Shown: piece after piece, positions 36,869-48,234 of the stretch
How the letters are laid out: each line of letters begins with the position of its first letter
Numbering within the stretch: the first letter of the stretch is position 1
NCBI GenBank assembly: GCA_964019135.1
Contig: OZ025257.1
Location: 14,411,971-14,475,970 of the forward strand
Length of the DNA stretch: 64,000 nucleotides
Direction: 5' to 3'
Source: Arenicola marina
Lineage: Eukaryota > Annelida > Polychaeta > Arenicolidae
Notes under the pieces: generated by a model
What the model saw: the letters and a program-made list of their open reading frames with translations, nothing else
Database searches by the model: none
What the model was told of the DNA's origin: nothing
Made by a program: the position numbers and the translations under genes

Positions 36869-39780
36869 TCAAGCATAGCTTGAGAAAGACGAAAATCGTG
36901 GTGATGGGTGCAACTTGAACATGCTAGTACCGACTGCGACTGCATGCAATATCGACATGGTTATAGGCCGAAACGTCACCACTCGATCAGTCATTTGGCG
37001 TATCGAGACTTTATAATGGGATTGTCCATGTTAAAGTGTGATTATTTGCTAGCGTCCAAACTACTGCTTCGAATTCGATGCCATTTGGCAAACATGATGC
37101 CAGTAATATGGGTACATATTCCACCACATATGAGTCATCTACCTGCATTGATGTAGTCACAGCGATTGTTTGGCACTTTCAGCAATGTCAAAATTGATTA
37201 TCAATAACTCGAAAACTGTTAAAGTGAGGTAAAATCGATGCGCCTCTCTCTGAAACATATTCCCAAACAAACAGCAAATCTCTAGACCAAATATTAACGG
37301 ATTTACGCGGCAAAACATGTTTCGTAACCTTGACCTTGCAGTGACCTTGATCAATATATTACTACGCGCCCAAATACTAATGTCATGTTTCACCGAAAGT
37401 GTCGTTTGTCTGACTTGTCCCCTTCATTGAGATACCAGTTCCCGCCAAAATCCTATCGTAGGGTCCCATATTAAAGTTGGAGAATTTTTTGCAGAAAAAT
37501 TGTTACGGCAATTTGCAATATTTCAGGACGATATACAAGGTGAGCCCAATAAGAGAAATAATTTTGATCGTGATTAAGTGAAAACTGTGAACGCTTTAGC
37601 GATTTTGCCGATTTTTGGTCCTATCCTTCAATGGTTATAAGTGAATCTCGAAAAAAATCCTGTGACCTTGACCTACATGGCCCATCTACGAACTTATGCT
37701 GACGATGGCCATTCCGCATCTTTTTGTGAATTTGGAAGTCGATATATTAAGGCATTCGAAAGATAATGCGTCACGTGACAGACAGACTAACCGAACACAC
37801 CGACATTTCGAGAATCGAGATTTTCGTCTTAATAACATTACATAATCATGTAATCACACACATATAAACCCCCAGTGCCATCATCTTCAACCTGTCATCC
37901 AACGGACTCCTCGGTCGACAACTATTTCACCATGCGACCAATGTAGCCCAAAGCGTCTATGTATAAATATATATTGTAAGCGTAGGTTCTATATCTGTCG
38001 ACCCGTCGCTGCCAGCTGCCATTTACTTAGAAGCGGACTTAGAAAGGGATAGAAATAAACCGTGATTAGAATCTCTTGTAGTAGCTATAATGCGCATTCG
38101 TTCAACGCTGGAGAAATTGAGATTGGGAAAAATAGAATAGCTGGAGGCTGGTTAAAACAGGCGGGCAGGGCATGGCGTGGTAGGTGGGTGGGTTGGTGGG
38201 TGGTATGATGTGGGGGTTCTGGGCTGTGTGGTTGATCAAGACGAAATTTGAAAATGTCGGTATGTTCCGTATTTTTATGACGGAAATCTTTGATTGGAGG
38301 AATCTATCAGTTTGTCCGTTTGTCTGTGTGTGTGTCGCACTCTGTAGGTCGCAAAACGCAACATTTTGTCGTATAACTTCACCCATCGCTAGGTATCCGA
38401 CATGGCTCGGTCAAGTTCGTTAGCGGTGTATGAAGGTCAAAGGTCAAGGTCACAGGATTTTTTTCCTTTTTCCTTAACCATTGGAAGATGGGGCCAATAA
38501 TCGAAAAAATGCTTACTACAGAGACAGTTTTGGAGCTAGCCATTTGGAAAATAATACACTTATTGTCCTCTGGCGTTTCTCACCCTGTGCCAATTTGCAT
38601 CGAAATCGATTAAGAAGTTTGGTCGCTAAAAAATAGTTTAACTTGAAAAAGAAACTTTAACATGGAACTCTATGAGGCTACATATTTGAGCAATAACCTC
38701 TGTTCATCGCGTGAGCAATAAGCCATGCCGCCTTTCAGGGTGAAGTACTGCTCAAATCCGTGTGCGTGGGCGTGTGTATTGGCGGGGAGGGGCGGGTAGG
38801 CGTGGTGTGCGGGAATGCTGCATTTCCGTCATCAGCCTTCACCCTGTGGGTGACGCTCTCGTTTCTGTCTGTCTGTCTGTGTGTCTGTTTGTCTGTCACG
38901 TAACGCATTATCTGTCGAATGCCATAAGATATCGAATTCCAAACTCACAAAAAGATCCATAATGGTCATCGTCAGGCTTGGTTCGTAGATGGGCCATGTA
39001 GGTCAAAGGTCAAGGTCACAGCAATTTTTCGAATTTCGCTTAACCATTGAAATATAGGACCAAAATCGGGAAACGCTATAACGTTCGCAGTTTTTATTTA
39101 ACCACGCTGAAAATTATTTCACGTATTGGGCCTATAGGTACCTTTGACATCGTCCTTTCATTGGTGCAAATCTCATAAATAGTTCTACTAAATGGGACCC
39201 TACGAGAGCATTTTGGCGGGAACCAGGCCTCCTCAATTTCTCCATGAAGGGGACATCTCAGACAAACGACACTTTGCGTGAGACATGACATTAGTATTTG
39301 GGCGCAAAGTACTATATTGATCAAGGTCACGCTTCCAAGGTCAAGGTCACATCAAGGTCAAGGTTACGAAACATGTTTTCTTGCGATTTGTTTCAGAGTA
39401 TTCTTCAAAGACAGGCGCAAAAGCAATGTGACCTCAGATTTTGTCTCACATTTATAGTTTTCGAGTTATTGGATGATAAACTTTGACATTGCCGAAAGTG
39501 CAAAAATCGCTGTGACTACATCAATGCAGGTAGATGACTCATCTGTGGTGGAATATGCACCCATTTTACTGGCATCACGTTTGCCAAATTGCATCAAAAT
39601 CTAAGCAGTAGTTTGGACGCTGGCAAATAATCACACTTTAACATGGCCAAGCCCATTAATAAAGCCTCGATACGCCACATGACTGACGGCGTGCCACTCC
39701 AACGTTATGAAATGGGTTTTAACATAGTCGAATTGGTCCCATAACCACGATTTTCGTCTTCCTTCTCAAGCTCTGCTTGA
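36869..39780. mobile_element. 2.9-kb element with very long (about 0.9-kb) inverted terminal repeats
   Basis: The left end (TCAAGCATAGCTTGAGAAAG, then ACGAAAATCGTGG) matches the reverse complement of the right end (39742-39780). The match continues through many blocks: TTAAAGTGTGATTATTTGC, GATGAGTCATCTACCTGCATTGATGTAGTC-like, AAACGACACTTTCGGTGAAA-like, GGGTCCCAT and GGCCATCGTCAGC-like. The arms run about 36869-37800 and 38860-39780, roughly 80% alike, around a spacer of about 1 kb. Termini are themselves near-palindromic (CAAGCATAGCTTG). No coding region or target duplication is clear. This resembles foldback or long-TIR non-autonomous elements. Confidence 0.6.
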
Positions 39781-40539
39781 CCGTCTAGTTTAGCTATTCG
39801 TTTCGTATGACACTCCAGTAAAGACGTATCGTTTAGGCGCAGTGATTGATGACTTGGCCTCCCGGGTTTAATGACTAAGCTATGAATGGCAATCATTAAA
39901 ACACCAGATCCCTGGCAATGGCTAATTAAAGCAGACGCTCTAGGCGGACCAGGGAACCGGTAGCGATGATTCATTAAGTCCTTAGATCGAAGCCCCCTGA
40001 CTTCAGCATTAATCTTGATCAATTTGGCTTGGTTTTAATTCATCCTTGGCGGTCCCGGGATCAGGTGAAAGGCAATAATTGACTTTCATTTGCGCGCATT
40101 CACTCTGCTTTGTTTTGCCATGCAGCGCACGCCCCGTGGCCGTCAACACGAAACCCCTCTCCCCTCCCCTCTTTCCCCCCTCCTTTCCGATCCCATCCCT
40201 TCCCCGCCCTCGCTCCCCTCCCCGCCCCCGGTATCAGCATCGAGTCTTTGATCATCTCACACAGAGACGCCAATGTCGACCTTGACCTTGGCCCCCACCT
40301 CTCTAGCTTTTGTATTATAGGCTCTCTGGTCTTTCTTGGCCGACTTTTAATTCCCGATGATAACTCGGTGTGTCTTGGCGAGATTGGTGAAGAAATACGC
40401 GGATCTTTCCCCGCTGTGGGGGAATCGCTGGAAACCTAGCACCCCCTTCTCACTCTCCGACCACCACCCCACACCCCACCCCATTCACTTATTCAGTCTT
40501 CCTCGCCTGTTGTGTATCCATCCTCGTCATCGACCCCAT
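39781..40539. other. Spacer, no supported gene
   Basis: No splice-bounded exon recognised. A pyrimidine-rich stretch at 40155-40235 leads towards the next array. Confidence 0.35.
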
Positions 40540-42075
40540 CGCTCCACCGCACCCTCCTCCTCCCCCTCGCCCTCACATCACCCCTCTCCCTCCTCCCCCT
40601 CGCCCTCACCTCACCCCTCTCGCTCCTCCTCCCACTCGCCCTCACATCACCCCTCTCCCTCCTCCTCACCCTCGCCCTCACCTCACCCCTCTCCTTCCTC
40701 CCCCTCGCCCTCACCTCACCCCTCTCCATCCTCCTCACCCTCTTCCTCACCTCACCCCTCTCCCTCCTCCCCCTCGCCCTCACCTCACCCCTCTCGTTCC
40801 TCCTCCCCCTCGCCCTGACATCACCCCTCTCGCTCCTCCTCCCCCTCGCACTCACCTCACCCCTCTCGTTCCTCCTCCCCCTCGCCCTCACCTCACCCCT
40901 CTCCCTCCTCCCCCTCGCCCTCAGCTCACCCCTCTCGCTCCTCCTCCCCCTCGCCCTGACATCACCCCTCTCGCTCCTCCTCCCCCTCGCACTCACCTCA
41001 CCCCTCTCGTTCCTCCTCCCCCCGCCCTCACCTCACCCCTCTCCCTCCTCTTCTCCATCGCCCTCACCTCACCGCTTTCCCTCCTCCTCCCCCTCCCCCT
41101 CACCTCACCCCTCTACCTTCTCTTCTCCATCGCCCTCACCTCACCCCTCTCCCTCCTCCCCACCCTCGCCCTCACCTCACCCCTCTCCCTCGCCCTCACC
41201 TCACCCCTCTCCCTCGCCCTCACATCACCCCTCTCCCTGCTCCTCCCCCTCGCCCTCACCTCACCCCTCTCCTCCTCCCCCTCGCCTCACCCCTCTCCCT
41301 CCTCCTCCCCCTCACCTCACCCTCCTTCTCCCCCTCGCCCCCACCTCACCCCTCTCCCTCCTCCTCCCCCTCGCCCTCACCTCACCCCTCTCCTCCTCCC
41401 CCTCGCCTCACCCCTCTCCCTCCTCCTCCCCCGCGCCCTCACCTCTCCCCTCTCCCTCCTCCCCCTCGCCCTCACCTCACCCCTCTCCTCCTCCCCCTCG
41501 CCCTCACCTCACCCCTCTCCCTCCTCCCCCTCGCCCTCACCTCACCCCTCTCCTCCTCCCCCTCGCCTCACCCATCTCCCTCCTCCTCCCCCTCGCCCTC
41601 ACCTCACCCCTCTCCTCCTCCCCCTCGCCTCACCCATCTCCCTCCTCCTCCCCCTCGCCCTCACCTCACCCCTCTCCCTCCTCCTCCCCCTCGCCCTCAC
41701 CTCACCATTCCCCCTCTTTTCCCTCTCCCTCACCTCACCCTCACCTCACCGCTTTCCCTCCTCCTCCCCCTCGCCCTCACCTCACCCCTCTCCCTCCTCC
41801 CCCTCGCCCTCACCTCACCCCTCTCCTCCTCCCCCTCGCCTCACCCATCTCCCTCCTCCTCCCCCTCGCCCTCACCTCACCCCTCTCCCTCCTCCTCCCC
41901 CTCGCCCTCACCTCACCATTCCCCCTCTTCTCCCTCTCCCTCACCTCACCCTCACATCACCCCTCTTCCTCCTCCTCCCCCTCGCCCTCACCTCGCCCCT
42001 CTCCCTCCTCCTCTCCCTCCTCCGCACCCTCCTCCTCTCCCTCCTCCTTACCATTTCTCCTCCTCACCCACTCCC
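40540..42075. repeat. About 33-bp C/T-rich minisatellite
   Basis: The unit is near CCCTCGCCCTCACCTCACCC followed by CTCTCCCTCCTCC, with shorter and longer variants. The + strand is almost pure pyrimidine. A 554-codon + strand frame and a minus-strand GRRSERGEVRARGRR frame are artefacts. Confidence 0.85.
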
Positions 42076-42212
42076 CCACTCCACCCACCCACGGACCTGT
42101 CGCCCTCCGTCACACCTTTTCACTAACCCCGAAGAGAGGCCATGGCTCCAGGCAAATGAATAGTGGCGAGGCATAGGACATTGGGCACCTAGCGCGGTGA
42201 CCGTTTGTCCTG

Positions 42213-42213
42213 G

Positions 42214-42258
<45 letters not shown>
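42213..42258. repeat. (CTG)n/(CAG)n triplet repeat, about 14-15 units
   Basis: Uninterrupted CTG on the + strand, bounded by GGGG and CAACCC. It lies within the inferred large intron, so transcripts of the host gene would carry CUG repeats. Confidence 0.9.
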
Positions 42259-43264
42259 AACCCACGGCGGTGTGGACGGAGAGGGGGAAGGAAGGAAAAT
42301 GGGAAGGGGAGGGGAGGGGGGGGCGGGAGGGGTAAAGGTGGCTAATGGCTGTGAGCGAACCATTGATTGGCAATCTGTTCAGCAATTGCTGAGGCCAATA
42401 CGGGGCGCCCCCTGGACGGAGACACAGCAATTGATCCGCTGGAGGGGTCAAGACGACAAGGTGCTCGAGGCTAATGCATCTGTATGGACAGGTCCTGGGT
42501 TCCTAGCTACCTCACCGGGGTGCATGTATGTATGTATTGGGGGCGAGTCAGGAGGGGGGGGGGTGTCTGGACTCACCAAAATGACATACTTTGTATATCT
42601 ATGATATAGTCTAGGCGTGTATCTATGTGGGCAAGGAGGAAGGGGAGGATATGTCCAACTTATACTCAACTTTTCTCCTGTTGTACCTCCGAGGGTGGAG
42701 GGTGGGGAGGGGAGGGGGGGGGGGGAGAGGAAACCAGGTTAGGTCTAACAGTTCTCCTGTTTCCGATGATATGCGGAGTCCTTCCATTCGAGAGTTTGAC
42801 GAGTAGACTATGTTAGTACTAGGATTGAAGAGAATCTGAAAAAGCAACATCGACACAGATTTTTGAAACAAAACGACACTAAACTTAGCCAAAAGCGACA
42901 CGGAAGGTCGTGAAAAATCGAGACCAGACCCCTAGTACTGAAAACATCCATGATAGAATAGCGGAGCCATATCATTGTGTGCGATTCTTTAAAAAAAAAA
43001 TATGTTGACGGCACTTTTTTGAAGTCTCTCTATCCGGTTTCCGTAGCGTTTCGTTTCCAATAATGTACACGGGACGCACTATGCGACTGGTCTAGCCTGG
43101 TGGTCACCCCCTCTCGCTCGCCACTCTCCCCCCTCCCCCTCCCCTTCCTATCCCGACCCTATAATAATGTTGTTGGCGTCTCTGACGGCGTGTTATTGCC
43201 TACTTCTATAGTTTTCTCGGAGTCGTGTTTTGCCGGTAAGGACCTGCGGACCGTGAGCAGGAGG
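42259..43264. other. Spacer with G-runs and a dispersed repeat
   Basis: No gene supported. The segment near 42833-42865 (AATCTGAAAAAGCAACATCG, ACACAGATTTT) is closely similar to 55545-55575, marking an interspersed repeat family. Confidence 0.4.
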
Positions 43265-43415
43265 TCATTATTGTACCAGAGCGGGTGGTCATTATAGTTC
43301 CGTCACAATAATGACTCCTCGCTCACATACTCCATGCCATCGCCGCCTCCTCGGAGGAAACAATAGAAGTATGCATTAAGCCAGATAAGGAATGAGTTAG
43401 GTCATTCCTTATCTA
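43265..43415 (-). mobile_element. Truncated copy of the hairpin-ended element
   Basis: In reverse orientation this stretch repeats the left part of the element at 20437-22179. It has a terminal palindrome with AAGGAATGAGTTAGGTCATTCCTT-like arms, then the CTCCGAGGAAACAATAGAA segment, then GTTCCGTCACAATAATGAC. It then has only one or two units of the 21-bp repeat (GTCATTA...CCAGAGC). The array was therefore part of the mobile unit and differs greatly in copy number between copies. Confidence 0.55.
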
Positions 43416-45065
43416 ATACATACTATTGGAAGACTCCCCCCCCCCCCCCACCTTTCTCGCTCTCTCTCTCCACCATGGTGAGTGGGTGAGCCGTCGGGGC
43501 TAAAGAGTACCATAATTTCTTCACGATGTGCCACAGTTCGGCTTCAGCGCTCATCATGTGCATCCTGGGTCAGCAATCAACACACCCTCTGCACGTGTCT
43601 AAACAGGCCCGTTGTCGCAGTCACGACCCACCCACTCGACCCTGGCCATAGGGTGGCATGTAATAACAACTGCCTGTTGCCTGGGGGATGTGTGTAAACA
43701 ATAAACAACACCCTGGGACCTCCACGCAACCAGGCCGCGTGCGCCACGTGCGCTTTGTGTAGAGCTGCCTCGTTCTCGTTGTTGTTGCCTCGTGGTGGTT
43801 CAACGAGGATAGCCACCGCTAATTGGAGTTATAGGTCTTGGTTCCATTAGTAAGAGTTAACATTGCAGCGCGACATAGGGACTTATTTGAATGTTATTCT
43901 CCCTTTGCAATAAAATAGGCAGACAAATGTCAAACATGAGTTCGCCATTTCTTTCATGGGGATATCGGGGGTGATATTTTTCCTCGGAATTGTTCTCGGA
44001 ATTGCAGTTTTTCATTATAAAATGTGTCATTTTTGTGTCAGATGATTTCCCCGATTCATCGAGGCCAGCAGCCCAGCCTGTGTTCAGGATGTGCATAACT
44101 GTTAAGGGAGAGAATGCTAATCACCCCCGCAAGTGTTTCAAAATGTGCATCCAGACCTGTAATCTCAAACATGTTCTCCCCTTAGTCAATCTCCGGTTGC
44201 CCATCGGAGCTGTGAAATTTGTGAAGCAGACAAATAGGTTACACATGAATGCCTCTTTCGCATTCATGTCAGGTCCGCGCTATTGGTGAAAACCTCCGTG
44301 CGAAAGGACCCCCCATTTTGAAGTGGCCAGCCGCCGCCCCCCCCCCCAACCCATTTACAGACAAAGCGGAGGAACGAGCCATTTTTATTGGATGGGCTGA
44401 GGCCTGTTTGTTTTATTATCATAATAATGTATTTGAAAAACTGTTACCACATTTTACTAAAATATAATATATATATATTGGGTGACCCATGATTCACGGC
44501 TACAAATAAAGTGGCCGCCTGCATACGACAATTGTTCGTCTCGCCTCTAACGTTACAGTCTAGCTGCAGTCTATCAATTGGCCTCAGTTATAGCCACAAT
44601 CTCTTTAAAAAGTGACCACCACAATTTTTACATTTACAAACACAACATGAATTTTATGCGATACGAATCTTAACATAACAACTGTCATCAATGTAAAGTA
44701 ATTAAATGACAGCGCCGGAAATGAAGAATAATGACCACTAGCACAGCAGCGCCACCTTGCGAATGGTTATTTCTCGAGTTCCCAATTGGTTGATGAAGGC
44801 CATTGAGGGTGTGCGTGTGTGGGGGGTGGGGGCGCTGATAACCCATAATTTGTCGGAGATTCCTTGGCCTTGGCAAAAACATAAAACGTGCAACTGGTCC
44901 AGTCTGGCAATTAAAAGCAGGTCAGCTAGTGAACTGTCTCAAACACTGTACCCAGAACATTCACACATTTTGTAAGATGTCTTTGTTCCATGGCCGCCTG
45001 GCCATGGTACGAATGGTACGGTATGGCCTCGCGGCATCAAGGTGTCACTGAATCAACTAAAAAGC
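43416..45065. other. Spacer, no supported gene
   Basis: Unique-looking sequence with poly-C at 43436-43451. Open frames of up to 99 codons show no domain or splice context. Confidence 0.35.
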
Positions 45066-45315
45066 TGGTTGGTTGGTTGTATATTCAGGACGCGTTAACC
45101 ACTATTGGTCATATCGCATCAATGAGAGAAGGAAGGGAGAGTGAAGCCATGGTAACCCCCTATTGTTTGGGAAGAAGGACACGTGATCTTTATCCTGCGG
45201 CCACCCAGATATGGCCACAGCGGGGCTCGAACCATCGATCCACGTGCCGTTAGGCGTTCAGATAGCCAGAGCACTCAAGGCGAGCGCCCTAACCCACTAA
45301 GCTATCGGGCGGCCC
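45066..45315 (-). mobile_element. tRNA-derived SINE, copy 3
   Basis: Reverse-strand copy of the same family. Read on the minus strand it has GATAGCTTAGTGGGTTAGGG (A box) and GGTTCGAGCCCCG (B box). The conserved middle and a terminal GAATATACAACCAACCAACC tail follow. Identity to the other two copies looks near 80-85% by eye. Confidence 0.72.
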
Positions 45316-47604
45316 CTAAAAACCTGGCCAGATACCGTTCTGTTCTCAACTTCCCGCCACTCGTTGACTCTCGGTGCTTTAATGACGCCATGCTGTAGAC
45401 CCCGTATGTAGCCAGATATCTCCGTTCCCCAACGTGTGCATGGTCAATGAGTATGGCCCCCGCCCTCGGCGAATTGGCCGCCATTATCCCGTATTATCGT
45501 TATTTACCGGTGCCGCGGTTTGCCGCCCGGGAGCTGACCACGTTTTGCCGACTGGCTGACTTGACCTTGACCTTGAAGTCTTGACGAGGTCACTGGGCGG
45601 GAGCCTTAGCGGATCCACGGTACACGGTAGGTGTCACCGGCGGATGGGAGGGTTGGGGGGGGGGTGCACTCGGTGGCGAGAGCTTTGTGCTCCGGTCTTG
45701 CTCATGTCTAACAAATTTGTCTTTTGGTAATTATCCTTTAAAGCCGGAAGGACTACAGGACTTGAGAGAAAGCCCTGTAACAGGGAAGGATATGCAGCTG
45801 TTTCTTCTGTTATTACAGAACTGAAACAGGGGACAGACGTCGTTTGCGGGCATTTCGTTTGCAAGCTTGTATTGTGTAAATTGGACCTGAGCAATAATTC
45901 CTCGTCGTTTATATGATGGTAGATGGATTGATGATTTAGGCCACGTGTGTGTGGATGAAAGCGAGGTCGGTGGTCGGTGGTCGGGCGGTGGCAATGCTAC
46001 CTAATGGCGCTGCTATAGTTACCGTGAGGGACGAGGCTAATTATCCAGTGTTTCAGACTTACCCAACTGTTATAGCCTTGTCTCCCCATTTGTCGTGTTA
46101 TTAACGTGTATTTACATTGGAATTTAATCTGAAACTTAGCCCCCTCCCTGTCTATGTCTCTGCCTCTCTATCTCCCCACTCTCTGTCTCTATCTGTCTCC
46201 CTACCCCCTCTATCACTATCTCCCCATCCCCTCTCTCTATCTCTCTTTCCCCCTTTGTCTCTCTCTGTTCTGTTTCTGTCCCGTCCTCTGTTGCTAAACC
46301 CCCAATTTCCGGTCTGTTTTCACTGCTTGCTTTTTAGTACCGCATAAACTGCAAAGGAATACACAAAAGGACACCTGTGTTGCCTCGGCCAGAATCTGTT
46401 TGAATGAGATTGCTCCTACATCTCGGCGGCCGAGAGTGGGCTCAAGGTAACCGGGCAGCGGTGGTGGGCGGGGGGAGGGGGGAGGGGGGGGCACACTGTG
46501 GCAAACCCTCTTTCTTGACCTTGAGTACATTCCTTGGGGCATCCACACCCATTACGTGTTATCCAGCCGTCTTCATAAAAGGCGGTTCTTCTGGACTTAT
46601 GAATCATGCCATTATGCGGCGGTTTGCTTTGTTGTAGCGAGGAGACTGTGTGGGTGGTGAGGTGATGGTGGCGCAAAGTGGCAGCGTATCCCCTATCCGA
46701 TAGGCCTTCTTCTGTTGCACGATACGAGTAGAGTTCTTCTCAATTGCTCTTTGTGTGGGGTGAGGGATCGACCTTCTAGCGCGTTCGGCTCTTGTGGACG
46801 ATGGTTGATGATGCCTGTTATAGGTTTCACATCGGCTAGTATGTGAGTTCGGGCCCCGCCTGTGCAAGTGACGTCTCAGATAAAACAAATCTCTCTAAAT
46901 GCTCGTTTTGACCTTGCGTTGTTATGTTTTCATGTTCTTAATTATGCTGTATTGCATACCTTTGTTGCAGTCTTCAGTAAAACACTGTACACCCCTGACC
47001 TAATAGATTCTATCAACAATGATAATTACAATGACTTTTATTCGCAGAATAAGATTTACTGACACATAGATAGCATGCGGATAATAATGATTTTATGTGA
47101 TTTGGCTCTCTCTTAGTAGCCCTATGAGATTACACTTGGTGATATGGATGAGGATTAAGGCAATGAAGGGGACTAAATTATTACCCGTGTCGTTAAAATG
47201 TACTGGACTCAGTAAACTAAGGCTTTGCTACGTCACGTTCTACATATATAATATATCATTATATTATTATTGCAGGAGTCATTTGCTCCCATTGGCAAGA
47301 CAAAGCAACTTGTCCAGAAAGCATGCCTTGAAATTAATTGTACCGCTTCGTTTTTCTTCTCTTCTTCACTCTTGTCCACGCATCGTTCCTTCCCCTTTCT
47401 CTCCCGCTGTATCTGAATTAAAACAAAAACTATAACGCCCCCACCCCCCCCCCCCCCCGACTTCCCCATCCCGCCACATTGCTGCCCCGCCCACCACCCC
47501 CCCCCCCTCCTTTCAACCCCCCCCACCCCCCGTCTTCCCTCGCCCGCCACCTTTCTGCCCCGCCCCTCCCCCTGCCCCTACGGCCACTGACCACACGGAC
47601 ACAG
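45316..47604. other. Distal part of the large intron with CT-rich and C-rich tracts
   Basis: CT-rich low complexity at 46140-46290 and a strongly C-rich 160-bp tract at 47440-47585 directly upstream of the exon at 47605. The latter probably serves as its polypyrimidine tract. No further exon recognised. Confidence 0.45.
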
Positions 47605-47723
47605 GAAGGGAAGGCGAGGGACTGAAGGACGTGGCCATGCAAGCCACCTGCAGACTGAAGGCAGCCCTGTCGAACGAAAGGGAAACCAGGCAGAAGCTAC
47701 AAGAAGAGAGCGAGCAACTCAAG
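47605..47723 (+). CDS. LRRCC1: Next coding exon of the LRRCC1-like gene, ending in a probable GC donor
   Basis: This 119-bp exon follows a long C-rich pyrimidine tract, a CACTGAC branch-like string (47585-47591) and CACAG. It opens with two bases that complete the phase-1 codon left by the exon at 14159-14258. It encodes REGEGLKDVAMQATCRLKAA then LSNERETRQKLQEESEQLK, another coiled-coil segment. The equivalent vertebrate LRRCC1 stretch, as I recall it, has the same pattern (TTDRLKEIIFRER, then a QLE..LQNE segment) directly after the segment matched by the previous exon. That supports the two being consecutive exons. The exon ends CTCAAG|GCAAGT, an ideal donor except for C at +2, so the intron is probably GC-AG. 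A GT donor 5 bp downstream (47729) fits poorly. The following LRRCC1 exon was not found in the remaining 16 kb. Confidence 0.7.
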
Positions 47724-48234
47724 GCAAGTTCATCATTAACGACTGTATAGGGTGTTGTTTTTCCTTCCCCTTTGCTTCAATACTCCCCCCTCCCCCTCCC
47801 CACGCCAGGTTTCCCCCACTTTTTTTGTATCCGGACGGATAGGTGTGTGATTGGCTTTAATTTGTTGTTTGTCCGCGCCGCGCTAGCCATCTGGTAACGT
47901 TCACATTTTACCGCTATTTGAGGTCGCTGAGTAAGCATATGTGAGTGCGAGATATCGGATATCTTGTCTGGAGGAAAAAATTATCTTGCCTTACAGTGCA
48001 GGAAAGAAGCGCACATTAAGTTCATGCCAAATAAGAGGAGCGAGTGCTCTTCATGGGTGGAATCCGTTTCGCAGAGATTTACGTTGGTCGATGAAGTGGG
48101 GAATATGAAACGGTAATGCATTAACTAACCATCTAGGAATTATCACTGGAGGATGCCGCAAGGTATATCATATTATATATATTTACTACCCGTCTACCTA
48201 CTATAAATAGCTAGATGAGTCCTGGATACGGTTA
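47724..48234. other. LRRCC1: Start of the GC-donor intron
   Basis: Begins with GCAAGTTCATC after the exon ending at 47723. No other feature before the 25-bp array. Confidence 0.45.

Larger units (their letters stand above)
14259..47604 (+). other. LRRCC1: Inferred 33.3-kb intron of the LRRCC1-like gene
   Basis: The interval runs from the GT donor after 14258 to the AG acceptor before 47605, and the two exons join in phase. It contains all tandem arrays, SINEs and transposons annotated between those positions and a 200-bp assembly gap, so the true length is unknown. If the exons are consecutive, all these repeats are transcribed in the pre-mRNA in + orientation. An undetected exon in between remains possible. 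Confidence 0.55.

Noticed and set aside
40512-42176. Proline/serine-rich 554-codon frame resembling a mucin-like protein
   Set aside because: Pyrimidine-rich minisatellite; the reverse frame is also open over 167 codons of repeats.
46740-46870. Possible SINE with GAGTTCGGGCCCC as B box
   Set aside because: No convincing A box upstream and only a single copy in the window.
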